Assembly (NCBI GenBank): GCA_944388955.1
Contig: CALXKJ010000005.1
Span: 81,753-145,752 of the forward strand
Origin: an uncultured Spirochaetaceae bacterium
Lineage (GTDB): Bacteria; Spirochaetota; Spirochaetia; Sphaerochaetales; Sphaerochaetaceae
DNA length: 64,000 bases
Direction of reading: 5' to 3'
Shown here: positions 41,906-52,531 of the stretch, one piece after another
How the letters are laid out: each line of letters starts with the position of its first letter
Position numbering within the stretch: position 1 is the first letter of the stretch
Program-made: the position numbers and the translations under genes
The notes under the pieces: generated by a model
What the model saw: the letters and a program-made list of their open reading frames with translations, nothing else
Databases searched by the model: none
What the model was told of the DNA's origin: nothing

Positions 41906-43314
41906 ATAATAAACGCTTATGGAAGATTTTCACTGAGATATCTGCAATACCGCGCGAAAGCGGGAACGAGGAAGGAATCAGGGCTTATCTTCTATCATGG
42001 GCAGGAAAGAATGGCATTGAGGCTTTCAGTGATAAGAAGGGAAATGTCTATATGAAGAAAGCAGCGACAGCTGGATGCGAGAAGCTCCCGTCAGTCGCCC
42101 TTCAGGCTCATATGGATATGGTATGCGTGAAGAAAGAAGGTGTCACTCATGATTTCACATCGGATCCGATAAAGATAAAGACAGATGGCGTCAAAGTAAC
42201 TGCATCAGGAACATCTCTCGGAGCTGATGACGGACTTGGCGTCGCGATGATTCTCGACATCCTGTCAGATCCGAAAGCTGAACATGGACAGATTGAAGCG
42301 ATCTTCACTGTCGAGGAAGAAACTGGCCTTGGCGGTGCTTACGCTATCGAACCGGAGAAAATAACATCAAGACGGCTTATAAACCTGGACAGCGAGGAAG
42401 AGGGCATCATCTATATCGGATGCGCTGGCGGTATCGATATCGAAGCAAACATGAAGCTTAAATATGAGAAAGCCGAAGGCCAAGCTCTTCTTGTAAAAGT
42501 CTCGGGGCTGCTTGGAGGACACAGCGGAGGAGAAATACATAAGGAAAGAGCCAATGCGATAAAAATCCTCGCTCGCTATCTCAACAGGCTTCCATCCTTC
42601 CGCATCGCTTCAATAAACGGAGGAACCAGGCATAATGTGATTCCATCTTCCGCTGAAGCTGTAATCATTGTCGACTCTGATGAAATCGCGATGAGGATGC
42701 AGAAAATGCTTCAGGAAGAGCTGAAGGATGAATATAGCGTGACAGATCCAGGAATCACGATAACAGTCACGAAGACAGAGCTTCCGTCTATAGCTATCAA
42801 AGCGAAGAAAAGCCAGAAGATTGCGGACTTCCTCTTCACAGCTCCACATGGTGTCAAAGCGATGAGCTCGAAGATAGAAGGCATCGTCGAGACTTCTGAT
42901 AATCTCGCAATAGTCAGAACAGACGATGATAAGCTTATACTTCATTTCTCTGTCAGAAGCAGCTCGGAAAGCGCGAAGATGGCTCTCTCGTATGAAATCA
43001 TGACACTTGCAGAAGCCTTCTCATTCAAAGTCAAAGCAGGTAACAGCTACCCTGCGTGGGCTCCGGATCCATCATCTAAGCTCGTAAAGGAAACAGCTGC
43101 AGCCTACAGGAAAATAACTGGAAGGAAAGCTGTTATCACAGCAATTCATGCTGGTCTTGAATGCGGAATCATCAATTCTCTGATACCCGGAATGGAATCT
43201 GTATCGATCGGTCCGGAGCTCAGGGATGTTCATTCAGTGAATGAGAATGTGGATGCAGCATCGGCAGAGAGAACTGCGGAATTCGTTAAGAAGATGCTCC
43301 CAATGCTTAAATAG
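41887..43314 (+). CDS. pepD: Aminoacyl-histidine dipeptidase (M20)
   Basis: A 475-residue M20C metallopeptidase. Metal sites are seen in QAHMDMVC, GADDGLG, VEEETGLGGA and HAGLECG, with the dimerisation lid between. The family cleaves Xaa-His and other dipeptides. The start ATG lies inside the end of nagA, giving a coupled pair. Its length is normal. Confidence 0.95.
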   Translation: MWYDKLNNKRLWKIFTEISAIPRESGNEEGIRAYLLSWAGKNGIEAFSDKKGNVYMKKAATAGCEKLPSVALQAHMDMVCVKKEGVTHDFTSDPIKIKTDGVKVTASGTSLGADDGLGVAMILDILSDPKAEHGQIEAIFTVEEETGLGGAYAIEPEKITSRRLINLDSEEEGIIYIGCAGGIDIEANMKLKYEKAEGQALLVKVSGLLGGHSGGEIHKERANAIKILARYLNRLPSFRIASINGGTRHNVIPSSAEAVIIVDSDEIAMRMQKMLQEELKDEYSVTDPGITITVTKTELPSIAIKAKKSQKIADFLFTAPHGVKAMSSKIEGIVETSDNLAIVRTDDDKLILHFSVRSSSESAKMALSYEIMTLAEAFSFKVKAGNSYPAWAPDPSSKLVKETAAAYRKITGRKAVITAIHAGLECGIINSLIPGMESVSIGPELRDVHSVNENVDAASAERTAEFVKKMLPMLK

Positions 43315-43316
43315 CC

Positions 43317-43748
43317 ATGCAGAGAGCACTGAAACTTTCCCTTTCATCTCCTATATGGATGAGAGAAACAAATCTTTCACTCACTCACCTCATAGCCCGG
43401 TCTGAAAAGAAGGACAGGGGCTATGAGGCTGCTATCCACATGAAAATCATCTGCTCCGATGAAGGCGTCTCCATTGAACACCTTGGCGCAGGCGAAAGAG
43501 ATGGGTATACGGAAGATGAAAGAAAGCGTATAGAACGCGGCGAAAGCATAGAGCAGAAGGATGATGAGACTTTCGTCATCCCTGACGGGCCTTATATCTT
43601 TGAGCAGATTCCCTTTCTTCCAGAGGAAATGGAACTCATACGCGTGCTCCTTCCATATCTGAGTAAAACAGAAACTGAAGTATATGTCAGGATTTACAAA
43701 GAGAATATGCTGGAAACTGTCATGCAGCTTCTCTTCCCCATAGGATAA
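43317..43748 (+). CDS. Conserved-looking hypothetical protein
   Basis: A 143-residue acidic soluble protein starting 2 bp after pepD. No signal, helix bundle or known motif is recognised. An amphipathic C-terminal half (EEMELIRVLLPYLSKTETEV) and a proline-glycine loop (VIPDGPYIFEQIPFLP) are the main features. Position and codon use argue that it is real. Function unknown. Confidence 0.6.
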   Translation: MQRALKLSLSSPIWMRETNLSLTHLIARSEKKDRGYEAAIHMKIICSDEGVSIEHLGAGERDGYTEDERKRIERGESIEQKDDETFVIPDGPYIFEQIPFLPEEMELIRVLLPYLSKTETEVYVRIYKENMLETVMQLLFPIG

Positions 43749-43769
43749 AGCTTAGTTATACTTCATTTC

Positions 43770-44957
43770 ATGCACATCGAGAAAATAAGCGATACATACC
43801 ATAGGATTACCTTCTCTAATGGAAGCGAAGTTTTCCTCATCGGTACAGCACACGTATCAAAGAACAGCGTTCAGGAAGTCGCTGATATCATAGAAACCGA
43901 AAATCCAGACAGAGTATGCATCGAGCTTGATGCATCAAGGATGGCATCAAAGACAAACAAGAGCTGGGAAGAGACAGATATAAGAAAAGTCTTCAGGGAA
44001 GGAAAAGGCTTCTTGATGCTTGCCAATACCGCGCTTGCATCTTTCCAGAAGAAATTAGGTGCACAGACTGGCGCTAATCCCGGGGATGAGATACTTGGAG
44101 CTGCAAAGCTCGCTGAAGAGAAAGGCATCCCGGTCTCACTGTGCGACAGGGAGATACAGACGACATTCCGCAGGGCCTGGGCAAAAAGCAGTCTCTGGAA
44201 CAAATGCAAGCTTCTTGCGACCCTTATCTCCGCCGCCTTCTCAAATGAGGAGATTTCTCCGGAAGAGCTTGAAGAGCTGAAGAATCAGGAAACCCTTGAA
44301 GGCATGCTCAATGAAGTTGCAAAAGAACTGCCATCAATAAAGGAAGTTCTTATCGATGAGAGGGATATATATCTTGCCACTAAGATATACAATGCTCCCG
44401 GACAGAAGAAAGTCGCTGTTATCGGAGCAGGACATACAAAGGGCATACTCGCTGCGTTTGAGAAACTAGAAGAAGGTATATCGATAAAGAGCCCAGACGA
44501 ACTCGAGGAAATACCAAGGAAACGGGGATTTGGAAAAGCAGCAGGTTATATAATCCCCGTATTGATTATCGCTCTTCTGATTATAGGCATAGCCGCGAAC
44601 GGCTGGGATCAGGGGCTGAAGACATTCCTATACTGGGTAATCGTCAACGCTTGCGGCACGTTCATCATGACGACAATCTCGGCAGCGCATCCTCTGAATA
44701 TCCTGGCATGCACAGTCACCGCGCCATTCTTCGCTTTAAATCCAGTGCTTGGAGTAGGCATGCTCGGGGGGATTCTGGAAGCCACATTCCGAAAGCCCAA
44801 AGTAAAGGATTTCGAGCATCTTAACGACGATGCCATGAAATTGAAAGGGTGGTACAGCAATAGGATACTTCATTGCCTTCTTGTATTCTTCCTTAGCTCT
44901 GTCGGAAGCATGCTTGGAACCTTCGTAGCCTTCCCTCTTCTGATAGCCAGAATATAG
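43770..44957 (+). CDS. TraB/GumN (PrgY)-family protein
   Basis: 395 residues. The N-terminal domain (about 1-235) is TraB-like, with the metal-binding FLIGTAHVSKNSVQEV and a later VIGAGHTKGI, related to Tiki-type putative proteases. The C-terminal 150 residues hold several hydrophobic helices (YIIPVLIIALLIIGIAANGW and others). PrgY limits peptide-pheromone activity; elsewhere the role is unknown. The ATG is 7 nt after a TATACT box, suggesting a leaderless transcript. Confidence 0.85.
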   Translation: MHIEKISDTYHRITFSNGSEVFLIGTAHVSKNSVQEVADIIETENPDRVCIELDASRMASKTNKSWEETDIRKVFREGKGFLMLANTALASFQKKLGAQTGANPGDEILGAAKLAEEKGIPVSLCDREIQTTFRRAWAKSSLWNKCKLLATLISAAFSNEEISPEELEELKNQETLEGMLNEVAKELPSIKEVLIDERDIYLATKIYNAPGQKKVAVIGAGHTKGILAAFEKLEEGISIKSPDELEEIPRKRGFGKAAGYIIPVLIIALLIIGIAANGWDQGLKTFLYWVIVNACGTFIMTTISAAHPLNILACTVTAPFFALNPVLGVGMLGGILEATFRKPKVKDFEHLNDDAMKLKGWYSNRILHCLLVFFLSSVGSMLGTFVAFPLLIARI

Positions 44958-44977
44958 TAAACCGAATTTACAAATAA

Positions 44978-46342
44978 CTATTTTCTTTTGCTGAAAGCCG
45001 CTATCAATGCGGCTTTTATATTCCGCACAGCTTTGCAATCTATTTGTTTGGCATCATTACTATCTGCAGAAAGCACCTTTCCGAAGCCCATTTCCTCAAG
45101 CGCTTTCATTCGTCGCGACGCAAATTGCACAGGCCGGACCTCTCCTGCAAGTGAAAGCTCTCCGAAGGATGCAAGATCCGGAGAAAGAGGCACATCTTCC
45201 TTTGAGCTATATAAAGCAAGTGCGAGTGCAAGCTCAATAGATACATCATTAAGCTTGATGCCACCCGCGACATTCACATAAATATCCTGATCGGAAAGGA
45301 CAAGCCCTGCATGTTTCTGCAATATCGCAGCGACACGGCTCACCCTTGCAGAGTCAATTCTGTCGGAATATATGCGCTGAAGGCCTGTCTTCGCTGGAAC
45401 GACTAAAGCCTGTATCTCTACGGCAAATGTGCGAGAACCTTCAATAGCGGGTGTGAATGCTATCCCAGAAGGCAATCCATCTCCTCCCCGAGAGGACAGG
45501 AATATCGAAGAAGGATCCTTCACTCCATGAAGACCATCGCTTTCCATTGTGAAAAGCCCGATTTCATCAACTGATCCGAATCTATTCTTGCTTGCCCTGA
45601 GGAGACGAATCCCTGATTCTGCCTCCTCGAAATATAGGACGGTATCGACAATATGCTCGACTATCTTCGGTCCGGCTATATTTCCTTCCTTCGTGACATG
45701 AGCAATGAAGAAAATCGCCGCCCCTATTTTCTTCGCCAGCAGAGAAAGCTCCATGCAGCATGCCTTAATCTGATTCGGAGATCCCGCTATGGAGCCAATT
45801 GAGACGCTGTAGAGAGTCTGCAGTGAGTCTATAACGATATATCCCGGCTTCATGCGCTCGATAGCGTCAGAGAGCGTTTCAAGCCTCGTATCGCATAAAA
45901 TAGAAATGGATGATGTATTGAGTCCAAGCCTTTCAGAGCGCATTCTCACTTGTGACGGAGATTCCTCACCGGAAACATAAAGGACCGAGTCCTGTGAGGA
46001 AAGAGATGAAAGCATCTGCGCCATGATTGTGCTTTTGCCTATACCAGGCTCACCTCCAACAAGCACCGAAGAAGGCCTCATCACACCGCCACCAAGGATT
46101 CTATCGAGCTCATCGATACCAGACGATACTCGCATGCCTGGATCATATGGAACTTCAGAAAGCTTTTTTATCTCATTGTCCATCACAGGCTTAGAAACAG
46201 CCTTTGTGCTCTTAGGCAACGCGGTAACAGTTTCCTCTTCAAAGCTGTTCCAGCTGCCACACTCCGGACAGCGCCCATTCCATTTCGTCTCAACATGTCC
46301 GCATTCCCTGCAGACATACCTTACAGAACTCTCTTTCATCAT
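44978..46342 (-). CDS. radA: DNA repair protein RadA
   Basis: A 454-residue RecA-like branch-migration ATPase. The N-terminal C4 zinc finger (CRECGHVETKWNGRCPEC), Walker A GGEPGIGKSTIM, the signature KNRFGS and a C-terminal Lon-protease-like domain are in the standard order. It starts 2 bp after the immunophilin stop, in the same minus-strand unit. Confidence 0.96.
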   Translation of the reverse strand: MMKESSVRYVCRECGHVETKWNGRCPECGSWNSFEEETVTALPKSTKAVSKPVMDNEIKKLSEVPYDPGMRVSSGIDELDRILGGGVMRPSSVLVGGEPGIGKSTIMAQMLSSLSSQDSVLYVSGEESPSQVRMRSERLGLNTSSISILCDTRLETLSDAIERMKPGYIVIDSLQTLYSVSIGSIAGSPNQIKACCMELSLLAKKIGAAIFFIAHVTKEGNIAGPKIVEHIVDTVLYFEEAESGIRLLRASKNRFGSVDEIGLFTMESDGLHGVKDPSSIFLSSRGGDGLPSGIAFTPAIEGSRTFAVEIQALVVPAKTGLQRIYSDRIDSARVSRVAAILQKHAGLVLSDQDIYVNVAGGIKLNDVSIELALALALYSSKEDVPLSPDLASFGELSLAGEVRPVQFASRRMKALEEMGFGKVLSADSNDAKQIDCKAVRNIKAALIAAFSKRK

Positions 46343-46344
46343 TT

Positions 46345-47292
46345 CTAGAAATCAATAAGCTCCACGTTGAATATGAGATACGAATTGGGAGGTATTACAC
46401 CAGGATAGCCATATTCACCATATCCAAGATCTGGCGGGATAATAAGGGTCCTTTTCTCACCTTTCTTCATAGTCATCAGTGCTTCATTCCACCCCTCTAT
46501 GACCTCACCGATCTTGAAAACCGCTGGCTGATGCCGGATTATCGATGAATCAAAGATCTTCCCGTTAAGGAGTTCCCCCTGATAGTGTACAGTAACTTTA
46601 TCTCCATACTTAGGAGAATCCTTCCCAGAACCCTGTTTTGTAACAATATACCTTAACCCGGTATTGGTTTTTTTGGCATTAGGAAATCTTTTTTCTATCT
46701 CATCCTCAACTTTCTTACGAGCATTTCTCAGTTCCTCACGATGCGCTTGCTCTTTCTTGTCACAAAGATCAGCAAAAGTTGCGGCAGACGCGTCAAAAGC
46801 CTCAGCATCTTTTCCAACTCTGATTATCTTTATGCTGTTGATCCGGTCACCCTGAGAGATAGCATTTACAACATCCTGTCCCTCTATGACACGACCAAAG
46901 ACTGTATGTTTTCCATCAAGCCACGGTGTAGCTGTATGTGTTATGAAGAACTGGCTTCCATTTGTTCCAGGACCTGCATTAGCCATTGAAAGAACACCAG
47001 GACCATCATGCTTAAGATCTGTGAACTCATCAGGAAAACGATAACCAGGTCCGCCGGTGCCATCACCGTTAGGGCATCCTCCCTGAATCATGAAATCACT
47101 GATAACTCTATGGAAATTCAAGCCATCATAAAAAGGAGTTCCTGGTTCTTCAATATTAAGAGAGCCTTCAGCGAGCCCCACGAAATTACATACTGTCATC
47201 GGACATCGTTGATAATCGAGAGACAGCAAGATATCTCCTTTATCTGTATTAATATCTGCATAAATCCCTTCTTTGAGATTGTCTGTATTCAT
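46345..47292 (-). CDS. Dual-domain peptidyl-prolyl isomerase (cyclophilin-FKBP fusion)
   Basis: 315 residues. The N-terminal cyclophilin domain (about 8-160) has [32 protein letters not shown] and [11 protein letters not shown] charged coiled linker (about 170-215) follows, then an FKBP domain (about 220-315; [36 protein letters not shown]). No signal peptide, so cytoplasmic. Cyclophilin-FKBP fusions are known from treponemes, so this is a rare but known architecture and a spirochaete pointer. AAGGAG precedes the ATG. Confidence 0.93.
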   Translation of the reverse strand: MNTDNLKEGIYADINTDKGDILLSLDYQRCPMTVCNFVGLAEGSLNIEEPGTPFYDGLNFHRVISDFMIQGGCPNGDGTGGPGYRFPDEFTDLKHDGPGVLSMANAGPGTNGSQFFITHTATPWLDGKHTVFGRVIEGQDVVNAISQGDRINSIKIIRVGKDAEAFDASAATFADLCDKKEQAHREELRNARKKVEDEIEKRFPNAKKTNTGLRYIVTKQGSGKDSPKYGDKVTVHYQGELLNGKIFDSSIIRHQPAVFKIGEVIEGWNEALMTMKKGEKRTLIIPPDLGYGEYGYPGVIPPNSYLIFNVELIDF

Positions 47293-47307
47293 TCTTTTTC
47301 TCCTTAT

Positions 47308-48330
47308 CTATTCTCTGAATAACTCTTCTCCACCAGAGATAAGCTCATATATTCTTTCAAGGTCCTGCTGTGATCTGAATCTGATTGTAAGCTGTCCTTT
47401 AGAAAGGCTTCCTTTGATTGCGCAACGCGCACCGAAGGCAGTAACGAATTTCTCAACTACTTCAGAGATTTCCGGGTCATCATCCTTTCTTTTCTTTTTC
47501 TGGATGAATTTATGCCCTTTATTATATTCATCTGCAAGTTTCTCGGATTCTCTTACAGAAAGATCTGACTGAATGATTCTATCACGCAAAAGCATCTGAT
47601 CAGATGGATTCACAAGAGAAAGAATAGCCCTGGCATGCCCTGCTGATATATTACCTGCAATCAGATCATCCTTTATTGAATCATTCAGTGAAAGCAGTCG
47701 TATAGAATTCGCAACTGCCGATCGGGATTTACCGACTTTCTCGGCAACATCTTCCTGTGTCATACCTGAACGCTGGATAAGATACTGGTAAGCTGTTGCT
47801 TCTTCTATAGGATTTAGATTCTCTCTCTGCAGGTTTTCTATAAGAGACATCTGTATTCTATCGAGTTCAGAAGGTTTTCTGATGATTACAGGAAGTTTAT
47901 CAAGACCTGCTTGCTTTGCGGCCCTGAAACGTCTCTCACCTGCAATAATTGAATACTTACCCGGACCTATTTCCTCTACAACCAAAGGCTGGATAACACC
48001 CTGAGATTTTATCGACAAAGCAAGATCATCCAAAGTTTCCTGATTGAAAGCCTTTCTAGGCTGATTAGGATTTGGAGATACTTTATCAATAGAAACATAG
48101 ACCGCATTGATTCTGTCTTTATCATCAGTAGTAGGTGGTTTTATAGAAACAGGAATATCCTTTGATCTTTTCCTAGCTGCTTTTGCCTCAGCAACTGGCT
48201 TATCTTCAACCGAAGATGATGCACTACTATTCCGACTGATGATATTATCTATTGACTCATCGAGATTGAAATCTCCTCCAAGAAGAGAGCTAATACCTCT
48301 TCCAAGAGCATGCTTCTTTTCATTCGACAC
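47308..48330 (-). CDS. parB: Chromosome partitioning protein ParB
   Basis: A 340-residue CTP-dependent clamp that loads at parS. The N-terminal tail KKHALGRGISSLL binds ParA. The ParB/Srx domain holds NPNQPRKAF, the CTP motif GERRFRAAKQAG and ENLQRENLNPIEEA, then an HTH (MTQEDVAEKVGKSRSAVAN) and a C-terminal dimer domain. The start is GTG at 48330, set by AGGAGG upstream; it overlaps parA by 11 bp. Two perfect parS sites lie about 1.2 kb away. Confidence 0.95.
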   Translation of the reverse strand: MSNEKKHALGRGISSLLGGDFNLDESIDNIISRNSSASSSVEDKPVAEAKAARKRSKDIPVSIKPPTTDDKDRINAVYVSIDKVSPNPNQPRKAFNQETLDDLALSIKSQGVIQPLVVEEIGPGKYSIIAGERRFRAAKQAGLDKLPVIIRKPSELDRIQMSLIENLQRENLNPIEEATAYQYLIQRSGMTQEDVAEKVGKSRSAVANSIRLLSLNDSIKDDLIAGNISAGHARAILSLVNPSDQMLLRDRIIQSDLSVRESEKLADEYNKGHKFIQKKKRKDDDPEISEVVEKFVTAFGARCAIKGSLSKGQLTIRFRSQQDLERIYELISGGEELFRE

Positions 48331-49081
48331 GGCTGATAACCTCCTTTGCAAGTTCGGAAAAAGCCTTTGCTCCTATATTCGATTTATCGTAGAAATTAAT
48401 AGGAAGTCCATGAGAAGGTGCTTCTGATAGTCTTACTGTACGTGGGATGATTGTCTTGAAAACAGTATCTCCAAAGAATTGACTGATATCATCAACAACC
48501 TGACGATTCAGCAATGTACGCTTTGAATACATCGTGAACAAGATTCCAAGTACCTTAAGGTCAGGATTCAGATTTTTCTTCACATTGCTGATTGTTCTCA
48601 TTATGAGATTAAGACCTTCCATAGCCATATATTCACATTGCAGAGGAATGATTACATAATCAGCCCAGCTCAACGCATTCATGGTTTCAAGCCCTAAAGA
48701 AGGAGGACAATCAAGAAGAATATAATCAAAATCACTATTCAAAGGCTCTAAAGCTGTTTTAAGGAAGAACTCCCTGTTGTTTTCATTGACAAGCTCAATT
48801 GGCAATCCAGCAACATCAAGAGAGCCAGGGATAAGATAGAGGTTAGGAAATATAGTGGATTGAACTGCGGATGCAGCCTGGACATTTCCAACAAGAACCT
48901 GATATATATTAGCCTTCCTAGCGTTTCCTGAAACCGCGCTTGTGAGATTGCATTGGGCATCGAAATCAACAAGAAGAACCTTCTGTCCCAACTCGGAAAG
49001 AGCTGAACCAAGATTAACGCAAGCAGTTGTCTTGCCAACTCCGCCTTTTTGATTATAGAAGATTATCTTTTTAGCGTTCAT
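48320..49081 (-). CDS. parA: Chromosome partitioning ATPase ParA/Soj
   Basis: A 253-residue ATPase with the deviant Walker A KKIIFYNQKGGVGKTTACVN, the switch DFDAQCNLTSAV and LLDCPPSLGLETMNAL. The start at 49081 is the better ATG (MNAKK), as no ribosome site fits either candidate. It partners ParB in origin segregation and can regulate DnaA. It is divergent from the NifU-like gene. Confidence 0.95.
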   Translation of the reverse strand: MNAKKIIFYNQKGGVGKTTACVNLGSALSELGQKVLLVDFDAQCNLTSAVSGNARKANIYQVLVGNVQAASAVQSTIFPNLYLIPGSLDVAGLPIELVNENNREFFLKTALEPLNSDFDYILLDCPPSLGLETMNALSWADYVIIPLQCEYMAMEGLNLIMRTISNVKKNLNPDLKVLGILFTMYSKRTLLNRQVVDDISQFFGDTVFKTIIPRTVRLSEAPSHGLPINFYDKSNIGAKAFSELAKEVISRVE

Positions 49082-49205
49082 AAATAAAAAATACAACGTT
49101 ATACGGAGATTGTCAGCATAAAATTATGTATTTATAGGAATTATTTTCTTGACTGCTATCTGATTAAATATGTATCTTTATATAAGCACATTAAGGAGGA
49201 TTAAA

Positions 49206-49451
49206 ATGGCTGAACTTGAGAAATCAATAATAGATGCTATCAATGCTATCCGCCCAGCACTTCAGAATGACGGCGGAGATATTGAATTCGTTAGATTTGA
49301 TGCTGAATCAAAGAATGTACATGTAAAGCTCGTTGGGGCATGCGCTGGTTGTCCAATGAGCCAGCTCACACTTACAAACGGCGTACAGAGATATATCAGA
49401 GAAACAGTAGATCCTGAAATCACTGTTATAAATGACGATCAGATCAGATAA
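49206..49451 (+). CDS. NifU C-terminal-domain iron-sulfur scaffold
   Basis: An 81-residue protein consisting only of the Nfu domain. The NDGGDIEFVRFD segment and the cluster-binding CxxC in GACAGCPMSQLTL are clear. It carries or transfers 4Fe-4S clusters. AAGGAGG sits just above the ATG at 49206. A strong terminator follows. Confidence 0.93.
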   Translation: MAELEKSIIDAINAIRPALQNDGGDIEFVRFDAESKNVHVKLVGACAGCPMSQLTLTNGVQRYIRETVDPEITVINDDQIR

Positions 49452-49470
49452 TCAATATCAAATAATCTAT

Positions 49471-49498
49471 AAGCGGTAGAAAACATCTGCCGCTTTTT
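49471..49498 (+). terminator. Terminator of the NifU-like gene
   Basis: AAGCGGTAGA and TCTGCCGCTT pair over 10 bp (one T-G) with loop AAACA, then TTTTT. The first parS site begins at its last base. Confidence 0.9.
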
Positions 49499-49513
49499 GT
49501 TTCACGTGAAACA
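49498..49513. promoter_or_regulatory. parS site 1
   Basis: TGTTTCACGTGAAACA, a perfect 16-bp match to the widespread parS consensus. Confidence 0.95.
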
Positions 49514-49588
49514 TTCTTAAATTTCAAACAAAATCTCTTAATAAAAAAACCTAAAACAAATTTTCTTTTAAAGGTGGGGCGGATTGTT

Positions 49589-49604
49589 TGTTTCACGTGA
49601 AACA
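49589..49604. promoter_or_regulatory. parS site 2
   Basis: A second perfect TGTTTCACGTGAAACA, 91 bp from the first. Confidence 0.95.
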
Positions 49605-49963
49605 TATCAACTGACTTTGCATAATTTATTAACGCAACACCAAACGAATCAATAAATCAAATCTGTAATTAAAACCTGCATTGTGCCGTGATTAATACTA
49701 GTGTTAAAATATCGCTTCAATTTCCGACATAACCTAAAAGACAATTTTGAAGCATATTCCATATTGTAAATTCTCTTCATTATTGGTTTCATTGCAAAAT
49801 TTCAGATTTCTTCACTCGTAAATATAAAAACCTTCATTTCACGTGCGCATTTGAGGATTTTTACTATTGTGTTACTTTGCATAGAATCAGGATAATTTGG
49901 ATTCCTAATTTCTAATTCCCTATTAAATAGGGTTATATTTTAATGTTTTCTTTTGTTTTTTAG
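49605..49963. other. AT-rich gene-free region beside parS
   Basis: No gene, RNA or DnaA-box cluster is seen. A degenerate parS-like TTTCACGTG at 49837-49845 (right half altered to CGCA) may be a weak third ParB site. Confidence 0.45.
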
Positions 49964-50002
49964 AAAAAAACTGCTGCAGAGCCTTTTAAGGGGATGCAGC
50001 AG
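49964..50002 (-). terminator. Terminator of gyrA
   Basis: On the minus strand CTGCTGCA and TGCAGCAG form an 8-bp stem with a 16-nt loop, followed by a run of seven T residues. It begins 7 bp after the gyrA stop. Confidence 0.85.
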
Positions 50003-50009
50003 ATTGAGA

Positions 50010-52520
50010 TCAATTATTCTCGTTTTCAGTAGCAGAAGAGCTATCTTCTTCTGGTTTCTGTATTTCCTCATCCGGGTTATCAGACTCTTCCTGATAAGCT
50101 GTCACTGCTATCGCATTAACAGAGTCATCCCTCTTCTTGAATGAAGCAACCTTTACACCCATAGCAGCTCTTCCCTGAATTGAGATATCACGCGCGTGTA
50201 CTCTGATTGTCTGTCCCTTCAGCGTTATGAATACAACATCATCGTCATCACTTACAGAAACAGCACCGACCAGACCGCTTTCCTCAACGGTGTAAATCTT
50301 CTGTCCCATCGTTCCACGGCCATGAGCCATGAACTGGTCGAATCTTACCTGTTTTCCTTTTCCTTTCTCGGTAATCATGAGAATTCTGCGGTTATCATCG
50401 ACTTTCACAACACCGACAACCGTATCATCACCGATAAGCTTTATACCTCTTACGCCATGTGTTGCTCTTCCCATCACTCTGACATCATCGGTATTGATTC
50501 TCAGTCCTTTACCATTGTGCGTGATAATCATTGCGTCATCACCGTCCTGGACGAAAATGGACTGGATGAGCTCATCATCCTCATCAAGGATTATCGCTTT
50601 GACACCTCTTGCTTTAGCGTTGATGAAATCATTGAGACGTACTTTCTTTGCAACTCCAAGCTTTGTAACCATCAGGAGGTATGTATTATCTGCAAATGAA
50701 GGGAATGTTACTATTGATGTAACTTTCTCGTTATTCTCAATCTGCAGGAAATTCTTGATGTTAGAGCCCTTTGTTGCCTTTGCACCCTCTGGAATCTCAA
50801 ACGCCTTGATATAATATGCTTTTCCGTAATTTGTAACGAACATGATTATATCATGCGATGAGCAGACAAAGAGATGATCGACGTAATCGCCATCGACGAG
50901 TTTTGCTCCGATAGTACCTTTACCACCTCTTCCCTGCGCCTTGTACTCAGTAGTGCTCAAACGCTTTGCGAATCCCTTTCTGGAGATATTGATTACAACA
51001 TCCTCTTTCTTTATGAAATCCTCAGGAGATGCATCACCAAGTTCCTGCTCGATGATTTCAGTGCGTCTTCTATCACCATATACCTCTCCGACTTTTCTGA
51101 TTTCATCCTTTACGACTCCAAGAATCTTGTTTCTATCAGAAAGAATATCCTTGTAATACGCTATCTTCGACTCAAGCTCAGCAAGCTCATCAAGAATCTT
51201 CTCAGTCTCAAGATGAGAAAGACGTCCGAGCTTCATATCGATAATCGCATCTGCCTGGATCTTATCGAGATTGAAAGCTTTCTGAAGTTCAAGAGAAGCA
51301 ACATTGTTATCCTGGCTTTCCTTGATGATTCTTATCACTTCATCTATATTCTCAAGACCTATCTTCAGACCAAGAAGGATATGAGCTCTTTCCTCTGCTT
51401 TTCTCAGATCGTAGCGAGTACGCCTTTCAATCACTTCTTCTCTATGATCCACATATATCTGGATCATATCCTTGAGAGTCATGAGCTTAGGTCTTCCTTG
51501 GTAGATAGCGAGGTTATAGGCATTGAAATTACTCTGCAAAGCTGTCCTGCTGAAAAGCATATTGAGCACAATCTTCGGCACAGCACCCTGCTTGAGCTCT
51601 ACGACAACACGGATTCCATCACGACCTGATTCATCTCTGACAGAAGCTATATTCGGAATGACACCATCTTTACGCAGATCATCAATCTTCTTCACCAGCT
51701 CAGCCTTATTAACCTGATAAGGAAGCTCCGTGAAGATAATCGCATCATGTCCTCTGTCATTTTCCTCAATCTCATACCTTGATCTGATGACTATCTTGCC
51801 TTTGCCGCTCATATAAGCGTCCATGATACCTTTCTTTCCGCATATGATGCCGTAAGAAGGGAAGTCAGGTCCTTTTATATAATTCATCAGCTCAGCTATC
51901 GTGATATCAGGATTATCGATATAAGCACATATACCATCAACAACCTCTGTAAGGTTATGAGGTGCAAGATTGGTAGCCATACCGACAGCGATACCTGATG
52001 AGCCATTGACCATAAGGAATGGGAAAGCCGCTGGAAGGACAGAAGGCTCTTCTGTTGAGCCATCGTAGTTAGGAGTGAAATCAACAGTCTCCTTCTGGAT
52101 ATCTGTCAGCATTTCCTCTCCGATACGGCTCATCCTTGCCTCTGTGTATCTCATCGCAGCTGGTGGATCGCCATCAATAGAGCCGAAGTTTCCCTGCGGA
52201 GCCACAACAGGGTAGCGCAGTGAGAAATCCTGCCCAAGTCTTACAAGCGCATCGTATACGGAAGCATCTCCATGTGGATGATACTTACCGAGAACATCTC
52301 CAACGATACGGGCACACTTCTTGTTTGCGCTATTGTAACGGATGCCAAGTTCCCACATATCATAGAGTATTCTTCTATGAACTGGCTTAAGACCGTCTCT
52401 AGCATCCGGAAGGGCACGGCTTATGATTACAGACATTGCATAGTTGATATAACTGGTTTTCATCTCCTCAGAGATATCAGCCTGTACTATGCGTGGATTG
52501 AGTTCCTGATTTTCTTCCAT
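50010..52520 (-). CDS. gyrA: DNA gyrase subunit A
   Basis: 836 residues from the ATG at 52520; AAGGAG is 7 nt away, and an ATG at 52526 would be too close. The winged-helix breakage-reunion domain includes the catalytic tyrosine in [11 protein letters not shown] and the quinolone-site region [12 protein letters not shown]. The C-terminal pinwheel carries a GyrA box, [11 protein letters not shown]. The acidic tail is [16 protein letters not shown]. It lies 5-12 bp after gyrB in one operon. Confidence 0.97.
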   Translation of the reverse strand: MEENQELNPRIVQADISEEMKTSYINYAMSVIISRALPDARDGLKPVHRRILYDMWELGIRYNSANKKCARIVGDVLGKYHPHGDASVYDALVRLGQDFSLRYPVVAPQGNFGSIDGDPPAAMRYTEARMSRIGEEMLTDIQKETVDFTPNYDGSTEEPSVLPAAFPFLMVNGSSGIAVGMATNLAPHNLTEVVDGICAYIDNPDITIAELMNYIKGPDFPSYGIICGKKGIMDAYMSGKGKIVIRSRYEIEENDRGHDAIIFTELPYQVNKAELVKKIDDLRKDGVIPNIASVRDESGRDGIRVVVELKQGAVPKIVLNMLFSRTALQSNFNAYNLAIYQGRPKLMTLKDMIQIYVDHREEVIERRTRYDLRKAEERAHILLGLKIGLENIDEVIRIIKESQDNNVASLELQKAFNLDKIQADAIIDMKLGRLSHLETEKILDELAELESKIAYYKDILSDRNKILGVVKDEIRKVGEVYGDRRRTEIIEQELGDASPEDFIKKEDVVINISRKGFAKRLSTTEYKAQGRGGKGTIGAKLVDGDYVDHLFVCSSHDIIMFVTNYGKAYYIKAFEIPEGAKATKGSNIKNFLQIENNEKVTSIVTFPSFADNTYLLMVTKLGVAKKVRLNDFINAKARGVKAIILDEDDELIQSIFVQDGDDAMIITHNGKGLRINTDDVRVMGRATHGVRGIKLIGDDTVVGVVKVDDNRRILMITEKGKGKQVRFDQFMAHGRGTMGQKIYTVEESGLVGAVSVSDDDDVVFITLKGQTIRVHARDISIQGRAAMGVKVASFKKRDDSVNAIAVTAYQEESDNPDEEIQKPEEDSSSATENENN

Positions 52521-52531
52521 CACCATGCTCC

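Noticed and set aside
49605..49963. Possible oriC beside parS
   Set aside because: No DnaA-box cluster; the boxes are between dnaA and dnaN instead.
50874..51629. 251-codon plus-strand frame in gyrA
   Set aside because: Antisense to conserved GyrA sequence; no ribosome site.
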